Assembly (NCBI GenBank): GCA_013297625.1
Contig: JAAFHT010000003.1
Location: 1-64,000 of the forward strand
Length of the DNA: 64,000 bases
Source: Actinomycetota bacterium
GTDB taxonomy: Bacteria > Actinomycetota > Actinomycetes > Actinomycetales > Microbacteriaceae
Direction: 5' to 3'
Below the pieces are notes generated by a model, which was given only the letters and a program-made list of their open reading frames with translations, ran no database searches and had not been told where the DNA came from. Made by a program: the position numbers and the translations under genes. The first letter of the stretch is position 1; each line of letters starts with the position of its first letter. This document shows positions 44,568 to 52,709 of the stretch, in pieces.

Positions 44568-46019
44568 ATGACCGACTCGCGCCTCGCCATCATCGTGCTC
44601 GCCGCTGGGCAGGGCACGCGCATGAAGTCGCAGACGCCCAAGGTGCTGCACCCGCTCGCCGGCGTTCCGCTCATCGGGCATGTACTCGCGACTGCTCGCG
44701 CCCTCGGCCCGGCGCATGTTGTCGCCGTCGTGCGTCACGAGCGCGACCGCGTCGCCGAGGCGATTTCTGCGCTGGATGCTCACGCGATCATCGCCGACCA
44801 AGATGAGATTCCCGGCACGGGTCGGGCCGTTGAGGCGGCGCTCGCCGCTTTGCCCGCCGACTTCGACGGCGACGTGCTCGTGGTGTCGGGCGACGTTCCG
44901 TTGCTCGATGCGGTAACGCTCGCCGACCTCGTCGATCGGCACCGTCGCCACGAGGCCGCGGCTACGGTGCTGAGCGCCGTGCTCGACGACGCCACCGGCT
45001 ACGGCCGCATCGTGCGCAACGACTCCGGTGCGCTCGACCGCATCGTCGAGCAGAAAGACGCGAGCGAGCTCGAGCGTGCGCTCACCGAGATCAACTCGGG
45101 CACCTACGTGTTTCGCAGTGCGCCCCTGCGCGACAAGCTCGCGCTTGTGTCGACCGACAACGCGGCGCAAGAGAAGTACCTCACCGACGTCATCGGCCTG
45201 TTGCGCGGCGATGGTCACTCCGTCGAGGCGTTGCCCGCCGGCCAGAGCTGGCTCGTTGCGGGGGTCAATGACCGCGTGCAGTTGAGCGACGCGGCCTTGC
45301 GGCTCAACGCGATGATCGTGCGCGGCTGGCAGCTTGCGGGCGTCACGATTAGCGACCCCGCGAGCGTGTGGATCGACCGCACCGTCTCGCTCGACGAAGA
45401 CGCCGAAGTGCTGCCGGGCACCCAACTCAAGGGCGCGACGTCGATTGCGCGCGGCGCCGTGGTGGGGCCCGAAACGACACTCGTCGACTGTGAGGTAGGG
45501 GAGGGTGCTCGCGTGAGCCGCACCGACGGCACGCTCGCGGTGATCGGTGCGGGAGCATCCGTCGGCCCCTTCGCCTACTTGCGCCCCGGCACCGTCATTG
45601 GCGAAAAGGGCAAGGTCGGCACGTTCGTCGAGACGAAGAACACCACGCTCGGCGCTGGCGCCAAAGTGCCGCACCTCTCGTACATCGGCGACACCACGGT
45701 CGGCGAGGGCACCAACATCGGGGCCGGCACGATCACCGCCAACTACGACGGCGTCAACAAACACCGCACCGACGTGGGCGCACACGCCCGCACGGGCTCA
45801 CACAACGTATTCGTAGCCCCCGTTAGGATTGGCGACGGAGCGTACACGGGAGCAGGAACGGTCGTCCGCAAAGATGTCCCGGCCGGCGCCCTGGCAGTGA
45901 ATGTGGCCCCTCAGCGCAACGTCGAACGCTGGGTGGCCGCCAACCGCCCGGGAACAGCTGCGGCTGAGGCAGCTGCGGCGGCATCCGCCGACACTGAATC
46001 TGACCCCGAGACCGCGTAG
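44568..46019 (+). CDS. glmU: Bifunctional GlcNAc-1-P uridyltransferase / GlcN-1-P acetyltransferase
   Basis: 483 residues; makes UDP-GlcNAc for the cell wall. Uridyltransferase domain: VLAAGQGTRMKSQTPKVLHP and residues to about 230 with GDVPLLD; then a left-handed beta helix of hexapeptide repeats (GAVVGPETTLVDCEVGEGAR and on) with IGDTTVGEGTNIGAGTITAN. The tail after residue 455 is Ala/Glu-rich. Followed by prs, the standard actinobacterial pair. Confidence 0.97.
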   Translation: MTDSRLAIIVLAAGQGTRMKSQTPKVLHPLAGVPLIGHVLATARALGPAHVVAVVRHERDRVAEAISALDAHAIIADQDEIPGTGRAVEAALAALPADFDGDVLVVSGDVPLLDAVTLADLVDRHRRHEAAATVLSAVLDDATGYGRIVRNDSGALDRIVEQKDASELERALTEINSGTYVFRSAPLRDKLALVSTDNAAQEKYLTDVIGLLRGDGHSVEALPAGQSWLVAGVNDRVQLSDAALRLNAMIVRGWQLAGVTISDPASVWIDRTVSLDEDAEVLPGTQLKGATSIARGAVVGPETTLVDCEVGEGARVSRTDGTLAVIGAGASVGPFAYLRPGTVIGEKGKVGTFVETKNTTLGAGAKVPHLSYIGDTTVGEGTNIGAGTITANYDGVNKHRTDVGAHARTGSHNVFVAPVRIGDGAYTGAGTVVRKDVPAGALAVNVAPQRNVERWVAANRPGTAAAEAAAAASADTESDPETA

Positions 46020-46065
46020 CCGACCAGCACATCAGCGTCGCCTCGGCGGCAGAAGGCGGGACCTC

Positions 46066-47043
46066 ATGGCCAGCATCAAGATCACCGGCCAGAAGCGCCT
46101 CGTCATCGTGACCGGCCGCTCGCACCCCACGCTCGCGCACGAGGTCGCGGAGTACCTGCAGACCGACGTCGTGCACACCGACGCTCGCACCTTTGCCAAC
46201 GGCGAGATCTACGCGCGCTACGACGAGAGCGTGCGCGGTTGCGACGCCTTCGTCATTCAGTCGCACGCGGCGCCCATCAACGAGGCGCTCATGGAGCAAC
46301 TGATCATGGTGGATGCCCTCAAGCGTGCGTCTGCCAAGCGCATCACCGTGGTCGCACCCTTTTACCCCTACGCCCGCCAAGACAAGAAGGGCCGCGGCCG
46401 CGAACCCATTTCGGCCCGACTCGTTGCCGACCTCTACAAGGCCGCGGGCGCCGACCGCATCATGAGCGTCGACCTGCACGCCGCGCAGATTCAGGGCTTC
46501 TTCGACGGCCCCGTCGACCACCTGTTTGCCATGCCCGTGCTGCTCGATCACTTTCAGAAGCAGCTCGACCCCTCAACGCTCACGGTCGTCTCGCCCGACA
46601 TGGGCCGCGTGCGGGTCGCCGACATCTGGAGCGACAAGCTCGGCGCGCCGCTCGCGATCATTCACAAGCGCCGTGACCCGCGCGTGCCCAACCAGGTCTC
46701 GGTGCACGACATCGTCGGTGAAGTCGAGGGCCGCGTGTGCCTCATTGTCGACGACATGATCGACACGGGTCGCACGATCGTCAAGGCGGCCGAAGCGCTC
46801 AAGAAGAACGGCGCGACGGCTGTGGTGGTCGCCGCAACGCACGCCGTGTTCAGCGACCCCGCCTTCGAGATCTTGCAGGATGCCGCGGTCGACCAGGTCG
46901 TCGTCACAGACACCCTGCCCGTTCCGGCCGAAAAGCGCTGGGACCGCCTCACGGTGCTCTCGATCGCCCCGCTCATCGCGCGCGCGATTCACGAGGTGTT
47001 CGACGATGGGTCGGTCACCTCAATGTTTGATGGCGCCGCCTAA
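46066..47043 (+). CDS. prs: Ribose-phosphate diphosphokinase (PRPP synthase)
   Basis: 325 residues; makes PRPP from ribose-5-phosphate and ATP for nucleotide, His and Trp synthesis. Motifs: ANGEIYARYDESVRG, YARQDKKGRGREPISARLVA (flexible loop), SVDLHAAQIQGFFDGPVDHL and PRPP loop CLIVDDMIDTGRTIV. ATG at 46066 starts ASIKITGQKRLVIV, 46 bases after glmU; GGCGGGACCTC precedes it. Confidence 0.97.
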   Translation: MASIKITGQKRLVIVTGRSHPTLAHEVAEYLQTDVVHTDARTFANGEIYARYDESVRGCDAFVIQSHAAPINEALMEQLIMVDALKRASAKRITVVAPFYPYARQDKKGRGREPISARLVADLYKAAGADRIMSVDLHAAQIQGFFDGPVDHLFAMPVLLDHFQKQLDPSTLTVVSPDMGRVRVADIWSDKLGAPLAIIHKRRDPRVPNQVSVHDIVGEVEGRVCLIVDDMIDTGRTIVKAAEALKKNGATAVVVAATHAVFSDPAFEILQDAAVDQVVVTDTLPVPAEKRWDRLTVLSIAPLIARAIHEVFDDGSVTSMFDGAA

Positions 47044-47070
47044 CCTCCACGCTCCGTTCGACGGCGCGTT

Positions 47071-47841
47071 CTAGAACACCGAGGGCTCGTTCGCGGGCCC
47101 GATGTAGCAGCTGCTCGCGTCGTTCACTTCGACCCACCCTGCGCTTGCGGCACCGAACTCATCGGCGAGTGGCGTGCGCTCAAAGCTGCACTCCGAGAAC
47201 GTCACTCCGGCGCCAGCCGTGAAGCCCCAGGTGTGCTGGGCCCAGCGGTTGTTGAACGTGTCGAGCGTCAGGGTGTCGTCGGGAATGCCCGCAAAGAAGG
47301 CGCCGCGCCCGGGCCCGATCGAGAACTTCTCTTGCACACACGCCAGCTCGCCGGTCGAGGCATCCGACTGGATCATGCCGCGCGCCGACATGTAGACGTT
47401 GTCGGCAGAGGGGCGGTAACCGACACGAGCATCTGCGGGCCACTCGACCGTTGAGTCTGCGGGAGGAATCGCCGTCACTTGCATGCGCGTAAAGCTCCAC
47501 GCCTCGGCCGCAAAGATGGCGTTGGTCAGGGTGGCTCCGCAGTCGTTGATGACATTGGTGTTGATCGTCTGGCTGCCGGGGTATTCGTGCGAGAGCGATC
47601 GATGCACCATTCCCTCAACCGACAGCTGGGCACCGTTCTCAGCGGTAGCGAGCACCCGCACAAACAGAGTGGCGTCGGGCTCGGGAGGGTTCGGAGTCAA
47701 TGAGGGTGCTGGCTCGGGTTGCGTCGCGAGTTCAGTCGGGCTCGGTGAGGGGGCCGCGGAGTCGCCGGGAGTGCATCCCGACAGAACCGCAATGGTGACG
47801 AGGCCAAGGCTGAGTGCGGCCAGCGTGATGCGAGTGCTCAT
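47071..47841 (-). CDS. Lipoprotein, unknown function
   Basis: 256 residues. Signal RITLAALSLGLVTIAVLSGC gives a lipid anchor, then a Ser/Pro-rich linker (SPSPTELATQPEPAPSLTPN) and a beta-rich domain of about 200 residues with paired cysteines (NDCGATL, ELACVQEK, FSECSFE, SSCYIG). Unknown family; the layout recalls secreted sensor or binding proteins. ATG at 47841 is chosen because the signal begins there; a longer in-frame reading adds basic residues without sense. The flanking gap 47842-48115 holds a possible PHO-type half site. Confidence 0.72.
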   Translation of the reverse strand: MSTRITLAALSLGLVTIAVLSGCTPGDSAAPSPSPTELATQPEPAPSLTPNPPEPDATLFVRVLATAENGAQLSVEGMVHRSLSHEYPGSQTINTNVINDCGATLTNAIFAAEAWSFTRMQVTAIPPADSTVEWPADARVGYRPSADNVYMSARGMIQSDASTGELACVQEKFSIGPGRGAFFAGIPDDTLTLDTFNNRWAQHTWGFTAGAGVTFSECSFERTPLADEFGAASAGWVEVNDASSCYIGPANEPSVF

Positions 47842-47983
47842 GGTCTGCGATCGTCGGGCATTCACGTGAACTGCTCGCGACGGCCGCGCAAACAACGGGC
47901 ACACGCACGCTCGACAGTCGCCGATGGTTGGCGATACCCCAGCGGGTGACGACGACCGCGAGGCGCGAGCGTCGATACCTACT

Positions 47984-47994
47984 GTTCACCTTGC
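47984..47994 (+). promoter_or_regulatory. Possible PHO-box half site
   Basis: GTTCACCTTGC matches one repeat of the actinobacterial PhoP consensus GTTCAYYYRCG fairly well, about 120 bases before the first gene of the pst cluster. No clear second repeat is seen at the 11-base spacing, so support is weak. Confidence 0.25.
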
Positions 47995-48115
47995 CGAGTG
48001 TCGTTGTACGTGTTGTCGACTGTGCGCGTTCGGCATCAGATCTTTGACTCAGGACCACGCAGCACCCGATCGTCGACGCTGCTGTTGGTCGCACCCGAGC
48101 AAGAAAGTTCGCCCC

Positions 48116-48607
48116 ATGTCGCTTGGACCCCGTGTGGTCTTCGTGCGGTTTCTCGACGACGAGAGCCCCAAACTGAAGCCCTGGATCGCCCACGCGTCGA
48201 GCGTTCTCAGCGCCGACTCGCGATCGATGCCCGCTGCTACCCCGGGCACCTCGGGCGAGGGCAGTGCGGTGTGGCACTTGGTGTCGGCCAATAATCGCGA
48301 GCTTGCGCGAGGGGTGGGCGTTCACGCGACGTTCGAGCAGGCGCGCACGCACGCCGAGCGCGTTGTGGCCGCGGGATCGAACCTGGTCATTGAGCCTGTC
48401 AGCGAGCCTGCGCGTGGCGTCTACGGCTGGTACGCATCGGTTGATGGCGAGCCGGTCATGACGTGCGCGCGCTGGTACGTCACCGACCGTGACCGTCGCC
48501 ACTCCGCTGAACTGGCAGCGCGATCGATCGCGGTTGCCGTCTTGCTCGCCGGCTCTCGATTGACCGACCCCACTCTCATGGGAGGTCGCCGTGGAGCCGC
48601 GGACTGA
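48116..48607 (+). CDS. Unknown protein at the head of the pst cluster
   Basis: 163 residues, no signal or membrane segment. The central part (AVWHLVSANNRELARGVGVH, then ATFEQARTHAERVV) recalls the DUF1508/YegP type fold, a domain of unknown role that follows residues and restates strands, but similarity is weak. It continues GVYGWYASVDGEPVMTCARW. AAAGTT lies six bases before the ATG. Its end overlaps pstC by 17 bases, so it is likely cotranscribed with the transporter. Confidence 0.62.
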   Translation: MSLGPRVVFVRFLDDESPKLKPWIAHASSVLSADSRSMPAATPGTSGEGSAVWHLVSANNRELARGVGVHATFEQARTHAERVVAAGSNLVIEPVSEPARGVYGWYASVDGEPVMTCARWYVTDRDRRHSAELAARSIAVAVLLAGSRLTDPTLMGGRRGAAD

Positions 48608-49607
48608 CCGCATCGTCATTGACGGCGTGAGCGACGGGCCGCGAACGCTTTCTTCGGTCGTCGATCGACCGGATGCTGTGTTCCGGTGGATCGCGCGCAG
48701 CGGCGGCACGATCGTCGTCACCGTCATGACCCTTGTCGGGCTCTTCTTGCTTATCCGCGGGTTTGAGGCGATTCAGTTTGCGGGGCCCGCCTTCGTCATC
48801 GAACAGGCGTGGGACCCGAACTCGGGCAAGTTCGGCATCGCGGCCGTCTTCTTGGGCACTGTCTTCATCGCACTCACGGCCATCTTCTTTGCGCTGCCGC
48901 TCTCGTTCGGCACCGCACTCTACATCAGTGAGTACGCACCGCAGCGGCTCAAGCCGTTCCTGATCACGACGGTTGACCTCATGGCGGCAATTCCCAGCAT
49001 CGTGTACGGGCTGTGGGGCTTCTTCTTCCTGTCGCCGCTCATCCTTCCGCTCTCGCAATGGCTGGCCACCTACATCGGCCCGTGGTTTCCGCCGTTCGCG
49101 GTCGCGGGCTTTGACCCCAACGACCCCCTGGCGACCCCGACGATCTTCTCGGCGTCGACCTTCATTGCCGGCATCGTCGTGGCCCTCATGGTCGCTCCGA
49201 TCACGAGCTCGATCATGCGCGAGGTCTTCCAGCAGGCCCCACTCGGAGAGCGGGAGGGCGCGCTTGCTCTCGGGGCCACCAAGTGGGGCATGATCACGAG
49301 CGTCGTGATCCCCTACGGCCGAGGCGGAATCATCGGCGGAACGATGCTCGGCCTGGGCCGCTCGCTCGGCGAGACCATCGCGGTCTTCCTCATCATTTCG
49401 CCGGTGTTTGTCATCCAGCCACAGATTCTCGAAAAGGGCGGCAACTCCATTTCGGCGCTCATCGCACTGCGCTACAACGAAGCCTCTGCCTTCGAGATTT
49501 CCGCGCTCATGGCGGCCGGTCTCGCCTTGTTCATCGTCACGCTCATCATCAACTTCGGTGCCTCGACCATCGTGGCGCGCAGTCGATCCGGAAGCGTGGG
49601 CGACTAA
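48591..49607 (+). CDS. pstC: Phosphate ABC transporter permease PstC
   Basis: 338 residues with six helices. After VTVMTLVGLFLLIRGFEAIQ the conserved loops are AAVFLGTVFIALTAIFFALP, LMAAIPSIVYGLWGFFFL and the cytoplasmic EAA-type REGALALGATKWGMITSVVI (EAA---G). It forms the channel with PstA. The start overlaps the small ORF before it; pstA follows after 25 bases. Confidence 0.95.
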   Translation: MEPRTDRIVIDGVSDGPRTLSSVVDRPDAVFRWIARSGGTIVVTVMTLVGLFLLIRGFEAIQFAGPAFVIEQAWDPNSGKFGIAAVFLGTVFIALTAIFFALPLSFGTALYISEYAPQRLKPFLITTVDLMAAIPSIVYGLWGFFFLSPLILPLSQWLATYIGPWFPPFAVAGFDPNDPLATPTIFSASTFIAGIVVALMVAPITSSIMREVFQQAPLGEREGALALGATKWGMITSVVIPYGRGGIIGGTMLGLGRSLGETIAVFLIISPVFVIQPQILEKGGNSISALIALRYNEASAFEISALMAAGLALFIVTLIINFGASTIVARSRSGSVGD

Positions 49608-49632
49608 TGGCCGCGACGAGGGAGCACTGCTC

Positions 49633-50976
49633 GTGACCGACGTAATCGAACGCCCGAATGCTCACGGTAGTGATGACGAGCGCGACGCCGTTGACGGAGA
49701 ACCAGCAGCTCGTTCTCCTCGCACCTGGACGCGCACAGACACGCCAACGCCCGCCTCGGCACCCGAGCTGCGCCGTTCGACAGCAACTATTCGCTCGATC
49801 GACGTCATTCGACTGATCGGATCAGCACTCGCAGCGGTCGCATTGACCTCGTGGTTGTTCTTCTATGCGCTGCCGCTCGAAGGCGAACTGGGCTTTGTTC
49901 TCGTCTCGTACGGCTTTTTCTTGCTGTTCTTCGGCATCTTGACGGCGTTCGATGAGAACCGCCCGACGGTGCGCGATCGCCTGGCGAGCGTCGTGATGCA
50001 TTCGCTGGCCTTCTTGCTCCTGCTGGCGCTCTTCTCGGTCGTGGTCTACACGACCCTGCGAGGGCTCGAACCTCTCGGGATTCCGACGTTCTTTCCGAAC
50101 TTCTACCTAGAAGACATGAGTAACGCGGGCCCCCTTGATGGCCTTGATCGCGGCGGCGTGGCGCATGCCATCGTGGGCACGCTGATCATGATCACAATCG
50201 CGCTCATTCTCACGGTTCCGCTGGGCATTCTCACGGCCGTGTTTCTCACCGAGTACCCGGGTCGGTTCTCGCGATTCGTTCGAACGGTGGTCGAAGCCAT
50301 GACCGCCTTGCCGTCAATCGTCGCTGGCCTCTTTGTGTACGCGATCATCGTGCAGTTCGGCCTTACTCGCTCGGGCTTTGCCGCCGCGTGTGCGATCACC
50401 GTGATGATGCTGCCGATCGTCGTGCGGTCGGCCGATGTCGTCTTGCGCCTCGTGCCGTCGAGCCTGAAGGAGGCGGCGCGCGCTCTGGGAGCATCCACGT
50501 GGCGCACCGTCTGGACGGTCACGATTCCGACGGCTCGCTCGGGGCTCACCACTGCCGTGATCTTGGGAACAGCTCGGGGAATTGGCGAGACCTCGCCCGT
50601 TCTTCTCACCGCCGGCGCCACAACGTTCTTCAACTTCAACCCCTTCAGCGGCCCCATGACGTCGTTGCCGCTAACCACCTTCACGTTCATCAAGTCGCCT
50701 GAGCTCAACTTCATCGCTCGTGGATTCGGCACCGCCGTTGTGCTCATGGCTCTCGTTGTGATCTTGTTCGTGATCGCCCGTGCCATCGGCGGACGCGGCC
50801 CGGGCCAGCTCAGCGCGCGACAACAGCGTGCCCGCACGCAGGCGTCGCGCATCGACGACTACCGATTCCGTGCTCGCGAGCTGGGAATCACTCCGCCTCA
50901 GGCGGTGAGCCCGTTCGAACGACTCAAGCGGCTCATACCAATGCCCGCACGACGAAGGGTCACCCCTCATGACTAA
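49633..50976 (+). CDS. pstA: Phosphate ABC transporter permease PstA
   Basis: 447 residues, longer than usual (about 300) owing to an N-terminal extension (about 60 residues of Arg/Thr/Asp-rich sequence) and a C-terminal tail. Core helices plus VRTVVEAMTALPSIVAGLFV and EAARALGASTWRTVWTVTIP (EAA loop) and GIGETSPVLLTAGATTFF. GAGGGAG lies 12 bases before the GTG start. It overlaps pstS by eight bases. Confidence 0.94.
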   Translation: MTDVIERPNAHGSDDERDAVDGEPAARSPRTWTRTDTPTPASAPELRRSTATIRSIDVIRLIGSALAAVALTSWLFFYALPLEGELGFVLVSYGFFLLFFGILTAFDENRPTVRDRLASVVMHSLAFLLLLALFSVVVYTTLRGLEPLGIPTFFPNFYLEDMSNAGPLDGLDRGGVAHAIVGTLIMITIALILTVPLGILTAVFLTEYPGRFSRFVRTVVEAMTALPSIVAGLFVYAIIVQFGLTRSGFAAACAITVMMLPIVVRSADVVLRLVPSSLKEAARALGASTWRTVWTVTIPTARSGLTTAVILGTARGIGETSPVLLTAGATTFFNFNPFSGPMTSLPLTTFTFIKSPELNFIARGFGTAVVLMALVVILFVIARAIGGRGPGQLSARQQRARTQASRIDDYRFRARELGITPPQAVSPFERLKRLIPMPARRRVTPHD

Positions 50977-52708
50977 CCCTGGGATGCGTGGCGTTCGCGC
51001 CGCGATCGCCCTCGCCCTCGTAGCCAGTGTGGGCCTCGGGCCCGCCGTCGCTCAGGCTTCGCCCGCGCGCGCGGTGGGAATCGTCTACCAGCCCATTGAG
51101 GGTGCCGGGTCAACGTGGTCGGCAAATGCACTGCAGCAGTGGGTGCGCAACGTCTTCGACAACTACCGCTGGAAGATCTCGTACAACGACCAGGGCTCGT
51201 CGGCGGGCCGACAGTTGTTTGCTCAAGGGACGACCGACTTCGGCGTCTCAGAGATTCCCTACGCTCTCGCGAACAGCGACAGCCCTGACCCGCGGCCCGC
51301 TCGTCAGTTCGCGTACATCCCCATCGTCGCCGGTGGAACCGCGTTCATGTACAACCTCGTCATCGGAGGGCAGCGGGTTACCAACCTTCGCCTCTCGGGC
51401 GAGACCGTCGCGAAGATCTTCACCGGAGTCATCACCAAGTGGAACGATCCGGCGATCGCCGCCGACAACCCCAAACTTGCGCTTCCGGCGACGACGATCG
51501 TTCCTGTCGTTCGTTCTGATGGGTCGGGTACGACGGCCCAATTGACGGCATGGATGCGCGCTCAGCATCCGGCGATCTGGAACGCCTATTGCGCCAAAGC
51601 GGGTCGGTCGAACTGTGGAATCACCTCGAACTACCCCGTCATTCCCGGCTCGGCTTTCTTGGCCCAGCAGGGGTCGAATCAGGTTGCCAGCACGGTAGCG
51701 AAGAACAGTTCGGTCGGGGCCATTACCTACGTTGAGGCCTCGTACGCGATCAACGCCCGCTTCCCCGTGGCGAAGCTGCTCAACGCGGCCGGCTTCTACA
51801 CCGAGCCGACGGCCTCGAATGTTGCGGTGTCGCTGCTGTCGGCCGTGATCAACAACGACCCGAACTCGCAGGAGTACCTCACCGCCAACCTGAGCCCGGT
51901 CTACAACAGCAAAGACCCTCGGGTGTATCCGTTGTCGTCGTACTCGTACATCATCGTGCCGACGGCGATCGAAGGAAACTTCACGCTCGATAAGGGGCTC
52001 ACGCTCGCCGATTTTGTGTCGTACTTCTTGTGCGAAGGGCAGCAGCAGGCCGAAGTTCTTGGCTACTCGCCCTTGCCGATCAACCTGGTTCAAGGAGGCC
52101 TTGAACAGGCTCAGTTGATCCCCGGCGGGGATCCGCAGAACAAGAACGTCTCGACGTGCAATAACCCGACGTTCTCACCAGACGGCACGAACAAGCTCGC
52201 CAATGAGGCACCGCAGCCTCAGGCCTGTGACAAGAAAGGCCCCGACCAGTGCTTGACCGGTACGGGTGGCGCCTCGGGAACTCCCACCGTCGGTAGTGGC
52301 ACCACAAACCTGGGAACAGGCGGCACCGGTGGAGGCGAGTCGGGCGAAGACGGTGACAACAGCGACGGTCTTGGGTCGGTCGGTGATGGCGAGACCGTGG
52401 GACTCGGCGGCGGCAGCAAGATCGTGACCGGAACGCCGCTCACGCTCGATTCGCGGGGGATCGAACCCCACGTGCTGGTGCTCATGATTCTGGCCACTCT
52501 CGTGGCTTTGTCGGCAGTTTTGTTGCCGCCGATCATCGCTCGTCGCCGGGCTGCGCTCGCTCTCGCCGCACCGGTCGGTTCCATTCCGCGCGCCGCCACT
52601 CAGCCTCGTGGCTCCCCGTACACGCGACGACCATCGATGCCAAAAATTCACCTACCCGCCCGCTTTACAAAATTCGGCCGTGCGACTGCGCCGGGTGAGG
52701 ACTCTTAG
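50969..52708 (+). CDS. pstS: Phosphate-binding protein PstS with C-terminal membrane anchor
   Basis: 579 residues, much longer than a standard PstS (about 350). Signal peptide to about residue 35, then PstS motifs: IEGAGSTWSANALQQW, NDQGSSAGRQLFAQGTTDFG, TKWNDPAIAADNPKL, VVRSDGSGTTAQLTAWM and late YPLSSYSYIIVP. This is followed by a Gly/Thr/Ser-rich linker (about residues 430-490) and a membrane helix (VLVLMILATLVALSAVLLPP) with a basic tail, replacing the usual lipid anchor. So binding domain is held to the membrane by its C-terminus. The next gene begins one base after the stop. Confidence 0.9.
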   Translation: MTNPGMRGVRAAIALALVASVGLGPAVAQASPARAVGIVYQPIEGAGSTWSANALQQWVRNVFDNYRWKISYNDQGSSAGRQLFAQGTTDFGVSEIPYALANSDSPDPRPARQFAYIPIVAGGTAFMYNLVIGGQRVTNLRLSGETVAKIFTGVITKWNDPAIAADNPKLALPATTIVPVVRSDGSGTTAQLTAWMRAQHPAIWNAYCAKAGRSNCGITSNYPVIPGSAFLAQQGSNQVASTVAKNSSVGAITYVEASYAINARFPVAKLLNAAGFYTEPTASNVAVSLLSAVINNDPNSQEYLTANLSPVYNSKDPRVYPLSSYSYIIVPTAIEGNFTLDKGLTLADFVSYFLCEGQQQAEVLGYSPLPINLVQGGLEQAQLIPGGDPQNKNVSTCNNPTFSPDGTNKLANEAPQPQACDKKGPDQCLTGTGGASGTPTVGSGTTNLGTGGTGGGESGEDGDNSDGLGSVGDGETVGLGGGSKIVTGTPLTLDSRGIEPHVLVLMILATLVALSAVLLPPIIARRRAALALAAPVGSIPRAATQPRGSPYTRRPSMPKIHLPARFTKFGRATAPGEDS

Positions 52709-52709
52709 C

